20,355 nt of DNA from contig DASXIW010000108.1 in the NCBI GenBank assembly GCA_036497785.1, positions 1-20,355 on the forward strand. The letters are read 5' to 3'. This document shows positions 14,938 to 20,355 of the stretch, piece by piece. How positions within the stretch are numbered: position 1 is the first letter of the stretch; each line of letters begins with the position of its first letter. Origin of the DNA: DASXIW01 sp036497785 (lineage in GTDB: Bacteria; Pseudomonadota; Alphaproteobacteria; Acetobacterales; Acetobacteraceae). The notes beneath the pieces were generated by a model. The model was not told the origin of the DNA and did no database searches. It saw only the letters and a list, made by a program, of their open reading frames with translations. The translations under genes were made by a program, and so were the position numbers.

Positions 14938-16430
14938 TCCGCGACCGTCATGTCGAACAGCGGAATGCGCGCGTCGGCGCGGCCGGCGAAGGTGACGGTC
15001 TTGCGCCTGGCGTAGAGCGAATCCTCCTGGTACAGCGTCAACGCCGGCACCAGCTCGATGGCCATGTCCTGGACCTTGCCAAGTATTTCCGCGCGGGCGG
15101 TGGGATCGATGGTGTGGCGGCTCTCATCCAGCAGCGCATCCATTGCAGGGAATGAGACCGTGGAATACGGCTCCCCCGTCCGGAAGATGGGGTAGAGCGC
15201 CGCGTCGGCATCCAGCGTCTGTGTCGATCCCCAGCCCAGATTGTAGATCGGCGCCTGTTTTCCGGCCGGCACCTGCTGGGCGTAGACCGACCATTCCGGC
15301 ACCTCCAGCTGGGCGGTCACACCGATCGCGGCGAATTCCTGGGCGATGACCTGGCCGATCTCGGCGCTGTTGATGTAGTGCCGTGGCATCTGCATGCGAA
15401 TGGCGAAGCCCGTGGGGTAGCCGGCCTCGGCCAGCAGCGCCTTGGCCTGTTTCGGGTCGTAAGGCGGGATCGGCTCGTCCTTGTAGCCGAAATCGAATGG
15501 GCCGACCTGGGTGCCGGTGGCGTCGGCATAGCCTTTCAGGATCTTGGTGATGATGGTCTTGCGGTCGATCGCCATGGACAGGGCGTGGCGGACGCGCACA
15601 TCGTCGAGCGGCTTCTCGGCCGTCTTCAGGCCGAGATAGATGATCAGGCCGCCATGCGGCACCTTGACCACGTCCAGCTTGGGATCGGCGGCGACGTTCG
15701 GGGTGAGATCGACGGGCAGGCTTTCGACCAGTTGCACCTCGCCGGCGAGCAGCGCCGCGACGCGGGCGGTGGGCTCGGGCAAGGCGCGCCAAATCACCGT
15801 GTCGATGGACGGCTTGCCGCGCCAGTAGGCGGCATTGGCCTGCATGGTCACGTGATCGTCGGGGATGAACTCGGTGACGCGATAGGCGCCGGTGCCGATG
15901 GGCTTGCGGGCGAATTCTTCGTTGCCGACCGATTTTACGTAGCCGGGCGGAACGATATAGGTGGGGTAGCGGCTCATGCGGGTGGGCAGCAGCGGATCGG
16001 GCGCTTTGGTGCGTATGCGCACGGTGGTGCCGTCCACCACGTCCACGCCGGCCAGGGTGGTGATGTAGGAAATGGTGGGGGCGTGGGCGGCGGGATCGAG
16101 CACGCGCTCGATGGAGAATTTCACCGCCGTGGCGTCGAAATTTTCGCCGTTGGTGAAGGTCACGTCGGGGCGCAGTTTGAACTCCCAGGTCTGCGGGTCC
16201 AGGGCGGTCCAGGAGAGTGCAAGATCCGGGACCAGTTTCAGTTTCGCATCGCGGCCGACCAGCGTGTCGAAGACGTTGTCGACCAGCGTGGCCGGCTCGC
16301 GCAGGAAAGCGGGATCCATGCCGCTGGGCGAGGCGGCGCGGGCAATCACCAGTTCCGAGGCGACGGCCGGGAGCGCCATGCCGACGCCGAGGCTGCCTAT
16401 GACCAGGGCAACCGCGCGGAGGTGTCGCAT
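14934..16430 (-). CDS. ABC transporter substrate-binding protein, family 5
   Basis: A 498-residue secreted binding protein of the DppA/OppA class. The N-terminus MRHLRAVALVIGSLGVGMAL followed by PAVAS is a classical Sec signal peptide with a cleavage site near residue 25. Family landmarks in the mature part are LALSWTALDPQTWEFKLR, VTFTNGENFDATAVKFSIER and DVRVRHALSMAIDRKTI. The ATG at 16430 has AAGGAG 8 nt upstream; an in-frame ATG at 16556 would add an unlikely 42 residues across the promoter. It is the first gene of the six-gene operon. It has only the general family landmarks in common with the binding protein at 2832-4352 and is exported differently (Sec versus probable Tat), so the two probably have distinct ligands or are old paralogues. 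Confidence 0.92.
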   Translation of the reverse strand: MRHLRAVALVIGSLGVGMALPAVASELVIARAASPSGMDPAFLREPATLVDNVFDTLVGRDAKLKLVPDLALSWTALDPQTWEFKLRPDVTFTNGENFDATAVKFSIERVLDPAAHAPTISYITTLAGVDVVDGTTVRIRTKAPDPLLPTRMSRYPTYIVPPGYVKSVGNEEFARKPIGTGAYRVTEFIPDDHVTMQANAAYWRGKPSIDTVIWRALPEPTARVAALLAGEVQLVESLPVDLTPNVAADPKLDVVKVPHGGLIIYLGLKTAEKPLDDVRVRHALSMAIDRKTIITKILKGYADATGTQVGPFDFGYKDEPIPPYDPKQAKALLAEAGYPTGFAIRMQMPRHYINSAEIGQVIAQEFAAIGVTAQLEVPEWSVYAQQVPAGKQAPIYNLGWGSTQTLDADAALYPIFRTGEPYSTVSFPAMDALLDESRHTIDPTARAEILGKVQDMAIELVPALTLYQEDSLYARRKTVTFAGRADARIPLFDMTVAD

Positions 16431-16527
16431 GGTCTCACTCCTTCGGGTGTTGGGGCGTCCTTCGGGCAGCCCCGCAGGATGCGCGCACATATTGCGATCC
16501 ATCTTCGTGGATTGACCGAGCCAAAAT

Positions 16528-16556
16528 ATATTATGCATCCTGTGCAGGCACGCCAA
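16528..16556 (-). promoter_or_regulatory. Candidate promoter of the six-gene operon with an operator-like repeat in its spacer
   Basis: On the minus strand TTGGCG (16556-16551) is followed after exactly 17 bases by TAATAT (16533-16528); each matches the sigma70 consensus at 4 of 6 positions. The spacer contains TGCA-5 bp-TGCA (16534-16546) and the overlapping dyad GTGC-AG-GCAC (16542-16551). A dimeric regulator bound there would block RNA polymerase. The site lies in the 207-bp gap shared with the divergent GntR gene, whose product is the natural candidate. Transcription would begin about 90 bases upstream of the binding-protein ATG. Confidence 0.42.
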
Positions 16557-16637
16557 AGATTGTCTATAGTTATCAGCGCGCTGTTCGCGACCGCCCCCTT
16601 CACGTTCAAGTCAAGGAAATCCGCCATTTCGATACGC

Positions 16638-17336
16638 ATGTCCCCCGCGCCGAAAGGCGGCCTGGCCGGCTTCGTCGAGCGGTCCCTGCACCAGGCCTTG
16701 CTGGAAGGACATCTGCGCCCCGGCGAAAGGCTGGTGACTCGCGAATTGGCCGAACAGCTCGGCACCAGCCTGACGCCGGTGCGCGAGGCGCTGCTGAAGC
16801 TGGTCGCGGCGGGGGCGCTGGAAATCGGCCCCTCCCAGTCATTCCGTGTGCCGCTGGTGACGGTCGCGCGCTACCTGGAAATCTCCGACATACGGCGCGC
16901 CGTCGAGGGGCTGGCGGCGGAGCGGGCGACTGCACGGATCGAGCCGCAGCAGATCGAGGCGTTGCGGACCATCAAGGATCGCTTCCTCACCGCCAAGGGC
17001 CAGTTCGATGTGGCCCAGGCGCTCGCCCATAACTATGCGTTCCGGTTCGGCCTGTATGAGATCGCCGGCATGCCCGCGCTGCTGGACGTGATCGAGCGGC
17101 TATGGCTGCAGATCGGCCCCGCCTTGAACTATCTCTATCCCCAGCCCGTGGCGGTGAGCGAAAGGCAGCATAATTACGACCGGCTGCTGGCGGCGCTCGA
17201 ACGGCGCGACGGCACCGGCGTTCGCGCGGCGATCGACCGCGCCATCGACGAGGGCAACGACATCGTGTTGACGAACCTGCAGAACAGACGCTTGGCCATG
17301 CAGACGCGGCAGACCTCGGCCATGGGCGTTCCCTGA
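16638..17336 (+). CDS. GntR-family transcriptional regulator, FCD subfamily
   Basis: A 232-residue regulator. Residues 8-75 form the winged HTH (SLHQALLEGHLRPGERLVTR, then LAEQLGTSLTPVREALLKL). The rest is an all-helical FCD effector domain (about 85-220), with AHNYAFRFGLYEIAG and HNYDRLLAALERRD supplying candidate metal- or ligand-contact residues. The ATG at 16638 fits the domain start but has no good ribosome-binding sequence at the right distance; an AAGGA at 16613-16617 is about 20 nt away, so the true start may be a non-ATG codon slightly upstream (for example ATT at 16626). The frame remains open antisense through the binding-protein gene, which is not coding. It is divergent from the transport/catabolic operon, the usual position of an FCD-type repressor responding to a pathway carboxylate. 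Confidence 0.87.
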   Translation: MSPAPKGGLAGFVERSLHQALLEGHLRPGERLVTRELAEQLGTSLTPVREALLKLVAAGALEIGPSQSFRVPLVTVARYLEISDIRRAVEGLAAERATARIEPQQIEALRTIKDRFLTAKGQFDVAQALAHNYAFRFGLYEIAGMPALLDVIERLWLQIGPALNYLYPQPVAVSERQHNYDRLLAALERRDGTGVRAAIDRAIDEGNDIVLTNLQNRRLAMQTRQTSAMGVP

Positions 17337-17354
17337 CCGCGCCTGCGGACGGAA

Positions 17355-19004
17355 TTACTCGGTGGGGGCGAAGCCGTACTCGGGCGCGGGGATCCGCGCA
17401 CCGATGGAATGGAACGCTGCCCCGTACGGGCCCAGAACCTGCTGACGGTTCAACCCGGCCGGCCGCAAATCGAGTGTGATTTCGGTGTCCGACAGGTTAA
17501 ACAGGCACAGCATCCGCTCGTCGCCATGGCTGCGCAGGAAGCCGAAGCAGGGCTCGGGAAAATCCACCGTCGCCAGCCGGCCCATGATCAATTCGAGGTG
17601 CGCACGGCGGAATCGCAGAAAGCGCCGCCAATCCTGCAACAGCGAATTCTCGTCGGCTTCCTGGCCGGCAACCGAAAGCGGGCGATGTTCGGGGGGAACC
17701 GGCAGCCAGGGTATGCCGCCCTGGGTGAATCCGGCATGCGGTTGGGTACCGTCCCAGGGCATCGGCGTGCGGCTGCCGTCGCGGCCGCGAAATTCCGGCC
17801 AATAGGCGATGCCGAACGGATCCTGCATCTGCTCCAGCGACAAATCGGCCTCGGTCAGGCCCAGCTCCTCGCCCTGATACAGGCACACGCTGCCACACAG
17901 GCTCAGCAGCAGGCTCATCAGCAGCCGGGTGAAACGGGGGTCCGGCGGCGATCCGGGCTCGGTCTTTTTCGGGTTCCAGCGGCTGATCGCGCGCTCGGTA
18001 TCGTGGTTGCTGAACGACCAGCAGAACCAGCCGCCCTCGCCGCAGGCGGCGACGTCGCTCACAAGCTGGTGCAGCGTGGACCAGTCGAAACCGCCGCGCA
18101 GTGGGCGCAGCGTGTAGGCCATGTGCAGGGCCTCATCGCCCGAGGTGTAGTCGCGCACACGCTCGAACGCGCCGGGCTGGCTCGAGACCTCGGCCAGGGT
18201 GGCGGTGCCGGGGAATTCATCCATCAAGCCGCGAATCCGCGCCAGCACGCCCATCATTTCGGGTTGCAGCAGATCGTGTATGTGTTGCTGCATGCCGAAC
18301 AGCTTGGCGGGCACTGACTGATCGGGCGCTGGGGGCGCGGGCGGATTATCGCGCAGCCGCGAATCATGCATCATCCAGTCCACCGCATCCAGCCGGAACC
18401 CGTCCACCCCCCGTTCCAGCCAGAAGCGGCCAATATCCAGCAGCGCGTCCACCACCTCGGGGTTGTGGAAGTTCAGCGCCGGCTGGTCGCTCAGGAAATG
18501 GTGCAGATAATATTGCCGCCGCCGGGGCTCCCACGTCCAGGCGGAGCCGCCGAACACCGAGAGCCAGTTATTGGGCGGGGTGCCGTCCGGGCGCGGGTCG
18601 GCCCACACATACCAGTCTGACTTCGGGCCGGTACGGCTCGCGCGGCTCTGGGTGAACCAGGCATGGCGGTTGGAGGTATGGCTCCAGACCTGGTCGATCA
18701 ACACCTTCAATCCACGGGCATGGGCGTCGGCCAGCAGCCGGTCGAAATCATCGAGCGTGCCGAACAGTGGATCGACCGCCATATGGTCGGACACGTCGTA
18801 GCCGAAATCGCGCTGGGGCGAGGTGAAGAAGGGGCACAGCCAGATGGCGTCCACCCCGAGCGCTGCCACATAGTCGAGCCGGGCGATGACGCCAGGCAGG
18901 TCGCCGACACCGTCGCCGTCGCTATCGAAAAAGCTGCGGGGGTAGATCTGGTAGATCACGGCCCCTCGCCACCAGGCTGGCGTGACGGAGGAGGTTATCG
19001 ACAT
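17355..19004 (-). CDS. Alpha-glucosidase, glycoside hydrolase family 13
   Basis: A 549-residue GH13 enzyme, probably a cytoplasmic alpha-glucosidase acting on maltose, isomaltose or similar oligosaccharides; no signal peptide is seen. It opens with WWRGAVIYQIYPRSFFDSDG, normal for the oligo-1,6-glucosidase/alpha-glucosidase branch. The conserved regions are DQVWSHTS (104-111), GFRLDAVDW with nucleophile D206, LAEVSS with acid/base E272, and FSNHDTER with D335. The DQVxSHTS form of region I is typical of proteobacterial alpha-glucosidases. The C-terminal beta domain runs from about 440 to the end. The ATG at 19004 was preferred to a TTG at 19034, which has its Shine-Dalgarno-like sequence abutting the codon; neither start has ideal spacing. 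It converges with the GntR gene with an 18-bp gap and has no visible functional link to the nitrogen cluster. Confidence 0.9.
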   Translation of the reverse strand: MSITSSVTPAWWRGAVIYQIYPRSFFDSDGDGVGDLPGVIARLDYVAALGVDAIWLCPFFTSPQRDFGYDVSDHMAVDPLFGTLDDFDRLLADAHARGLKVLIDQVWSHTSNRHAWFTQSRASRTGPKSDWYVWADPRPDGTPPNNWLSVFGGSAWTWEPRRRQYYLHHFLSDQPALNFHNPEVVDALLDIGRFWLERGVDGFRLDAVDWMMHDSRLRDNPPAPPAPDQSVPAKLFGMQQHIHDLLQPEMMGVLARIRGLMDEFPGTATLAEVSSQPGAFERVRDYTSGDEALHMAYTLRPLRGGFDWSTLHQLVSDVAACGEGGWFCWSFSNHDTERAISRWNPKKTEPGSPPDPRFTRLLMSLLLSLCGSVCLYQGEELGLTEADLSLEQMQDPFGIAYWPEFRGRDGSRTPMPWDGTQPHAGFTQGGIPWLPVPPEHRPLSVAGQEADENSLLQDWRRFLRFRRAHLELIMGRLATVDFPEPCFGFLRSHGDERMLCLFNLSDTEITLDLRPAGLNRQQVLGPYGAAFHSIGARIPAPEYGFAPTE

Positions 19005-19205
19005 GGCGGTCTGTCGTGTCTCTTGATCAAACAACTTCCAAATCCTCGGCTGATCGTGATCCCCGACCGTTTTCCCCCCACCGAACGCCCTGCTGGACCA
19101 TTTAGATGGGAACCCAGGATCGCTTAATCATCCGACATTTTGTTGTTTTTGAGACATCGCACGGTAGGATTGCGGCAATGAACGATTATCTGCAGCCGCC
19201 CCGGC
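19005..19205. other. Intergenic region between alpha-glucosidase and peroxiredoxin genes
   Basis: These 201 bases lie upstream of the alpha-glucosidase and downstream of the peroxiredoxin, both on the minus strand. They are more A+T-rich than the flanking genes around 19125-19165. A perfect 8-bp palindrome TTGATCAA occurs at 19023-19030, close to the alpha-glucosidase start, and might be an operator half. No convincing promoter, terminator or small gene was found. Confidence 0.3.
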
Positions 19206-19694
19206 CTACAAGGCGGCGAGGATGGCCTCGGCGCGGCTCACGTCGAAACCGCCGGGCGCCTCGATGGCGACATGCGTCACCTTTCCGTCATCCACGATCA
19301 GCGCGAAGCGCTGGCTGCGAATGCCCAGGCCACGACCGACCAGGTCCAACTCCAGGCCAAGCGCCTTGGTGAGCGCGGCGGAGCCGTCGGCCAGCATGAT
19401 GATTTGCTCGCCCACGCCCTGGTCGGCACCCCAGGCATTCATCACGAAAACGTCGTTCACCGCCATGCAGACGATGCTGTCCACGCCTTTGGCCTTCAGG
19501 GCTGCGGCGTTCTGTACGTAGCCGGGCAGATGCTTGGCGCTGCAGGTGGGGGTGAAGGCGCCGGGAACGGCAAACAGGACCACTTTCTTGCCCTTGAAGA
19601 TCTCGTCCGTGGAGATTTCCTTGGGGCCGTCGGCCGTTGGCGTCATCAGCTTCAGCGAGGGGATGGTGTCGCCAACTTTGATCGTCTGGGTCAT
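19206..19694 (-). CDS. Peroxiredoxin, Prx5/AhpE-like (thioredoxin-dependent peroxidase)
   Basis: A 162-residue peroxiredoxin that reduces hydrogen peroxide and organic peroxides. The peroxidatic cysteine is C51 in PGAFTPTCS, the Prx5 signature, with the supporting arginine in GIRSQRFALIVDDG. A second cysteine, C76 (SIVCMAVND), sits at the position common to bacterial and plant type II enzymes, many of which use glutaredoxin or thioredoxin. The length is standard for the subfamily. The ATG at 19694 has AGGAA about 11 nt upstream. The gene is monocistronic by position: 201 bp from the next minus-strand gene and divergent from the YqgE-like gene. Not obviously connected to the catabolic genes; it is a general oxidative-stress enzyme. 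Confidence 0.93.
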   Translation of the reverse strand: MTQTIKVGDTIPSLKLMTPTADGPKEISTDEIFKGKKVVLFAVPGAFTPTCSAKHLPGYVQNAAALKAKGVDSIVCMAVNDVFVMNAWGADQGVGEQIIMLADGSAALTKALGLELDLVGRGLGIRSQRFALIVDDGKVTHVAIEAPGGFDVSRAEAILAAL

Positions 19695-19809
19695 CGGGGT
19701 CGGGTTCCTGTCGTTTCGGGCGGAGGATGCCGGCCCGGGCTATCCGCACTCCTAGCGCCCTACGCGGCAGGAGTCACGATGGCGGCTGGCGCACGGCCAC
19801 ATACGGAGC

Positions 19810-19838
19810 TTGCACTGGCGAAGAACATGTCCAATTTA
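19810..19838 (+). promoter_or_regulatory. Weak candidate promoter placing the transcript start at the YqgE-like ATG
   Basis: TTGCAC at 19810-19815 is followed after 17 bases by the A+T-rich AATTTA at 19833-19838. The -10 match is poor. If used, transcription would start at about 19845, giving an almost leaderless message for the ATG at 19846, which has no ribosome-binding sequence. Other promoters in the 151-bp gap cannot be excluded. Confidence 0.22.
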
Positions 19839-19845
19839 TCGGCCT

Positions 19846-20355
19846 ATGGTACGTAAATCCCCCACAGCCCCCCAACCTCCTGGCGAGACGCCCCCTTCTA
19901 AGCCACCGCCATTGGCGGCGTCGCCGCGCATGCCGGTCAGCCTGACGGCGGAAATGTCGCTGGCCGGCCAGGTGCTGATCGCCATGCCGTCCCTGACGGA
20001 TCCCCGTTTTTCACAGAGCGTCGTCTACATGTGTGCCCATACGCATGACGGCGCGATGGGCATCGTGATCAACCGCCCTTTGACCAATCCGAGCTTCGAA
20101 GAATTGCTGCGCCAGTTGAAGGTTGATCCGGTGCCGCCGGCGCGGGAGATCCGTCTGTGCAAGGGCGGACCGATCGACAATGCCCGTGGCTTCGTGCTGC
20201 ACACCAGCGACTGGACCGATTCGGCCAGCCTGAAGGTGGATGATACGCTGGCACTGACCGCCAGCCTGGACATATTGAAGGCCATCGCCACCGGTGGCGG
20301 CCCGCGCCAGAGCCTGCTTGCACTGGGTTATTCGGGATGGGGACCAGGCCAGCTG
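19846..20355 (+). CDS. YqgE/AlgH family protein, 5' part (runs off window)
   Basis: The frame from the ATG at 19846 stays open for 170 codons to the window edge. After a proline-rich N-terminal tail (residues 1-28), the conserved domain starts at about residue 38 with LAGQVLIAMPSLTDPRFSQS and VVYMCAHTHDGAMGIVINRP. It continues with KGGPIDNARGFVLHTSDW and ALGYSGWGPGQL, all hallmarks of the YqgE/AlgH (DUF179/UPF0301) family, whose biochemical role is unclear. An alternative ATG at 19930 would remove the proline-rich tail and give a start closer to most family members. Neither start has a Shine-Dalgarno sequence. The C-terminal end lies outside the window. It is divergent from the peroxiredoxin gene. 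Confidence 0.9.
   Translation, partial: MVRKSPTAPQPPGETPPSKPPPLAASPRMPVSLTAEMSLAGQVLIAMPSLTDPRFSQSVVYMCAHTHDGAMGIVINRPLTNPSFEELLRQLKVDPVPPAREIRLCKGGPIDNARGFVLHTSDWTDSASLKVDDTLALTASLDILKAIATGGGPRQSLLALGYSGWGPGQL

Noticed and set aside
15378..16637. A plus-strand frame open for 420 codons before the GntR gene
   Set aside because: It is antisense to a clearly real binding-protein gene and its composition is Gly/His/Asp-rich shadow sequence; the GntR domain itself begins near 16638.
19023..19030. TTGATCAA palindrome as a defined operator for the alpha-glucosidase gene
   Set aside because: An isolated 8-bp palindrome with no flanking dyad, no adjacent regulator gene and no clear promoter; noted only as part of the intergenic description.

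Overview
The window is GC-rich bacterial DNA. Codon use, gene types and the peroxiredoxin/AlgH-type gene pair fit an alphaproteobacterium, possibly Acetobacteraceae; this placement is inference from gene style only. Nearly all the DNA is coding, and most genes look intact.

Layout. Positions 1-206 look like the upstream end of an IS630-type insertion sequence: the first 15 codons of a transposase on the minus strand, followed by a structured hairpin abutting a TA dinucleotide at the stop codon of the next gene. From 206 to 1693 an IclR-type regulator and a short-chain dehydrogenase form a minus-strand pair, divergent from a LysR regulator (1815-2774). From 2832 to 5758 a minus-strand pair encodes an FAD-dependent amine/amino-acid oxidoreductase and a family 5 ABC substrate-binding protein. 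Divergent from it is hyuA-hyuB (5921-9603), an ATP-dependent hydantoinase/5-oxoprolinase-type enzyme. Positions 9603-9886 hold a long imperfect inverted repeat, a REPIN- or MITE-like fold-back, between convergent operons.

From 16430 down to 9897 a six-gene minus-strand operon reads: family 5 binding protein, DppC-type permease, DppB-type permease, M20-type hydrolase, D-cysteine desulfhydrase-like PLP enzyme, ornithine cyclodeaminase-like oxidoreductase. Every junction overlaps (4, 4, 4, 11 and 4 nt). A divergent GntR/FCD regulator (16638-17336) is the obvious candidate controller. The transporter has no ATPase gene in the window. Downstream are a GH13 alpha-glucosidase (17355-19004, minus), a Prx5-type peroxiredoxin (19206-19694, minus) and the 5' part of a YqgE/AlgH gene (19846 to the edge, plus).

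Working together (inference): the centre looks like a catabolic island for a peptide-like or cyclic nitrogen compound. Binding proteins and permeases import it, the M20-type protein and HyuAB open amide bonds, the PLP enzyme and the FAD oxidoreductase remove nitrogen, and the cyclodeaminase-like enzyme handles an imine or cyclic intermediate. The substrate cannot be read from the sequence. The most unusual points are the altered metal-ligand positions of the M20 protein, the fully overlapping operon, the fold-back element, and the insertion-sequence end touching the dehydrogenase stop codon.
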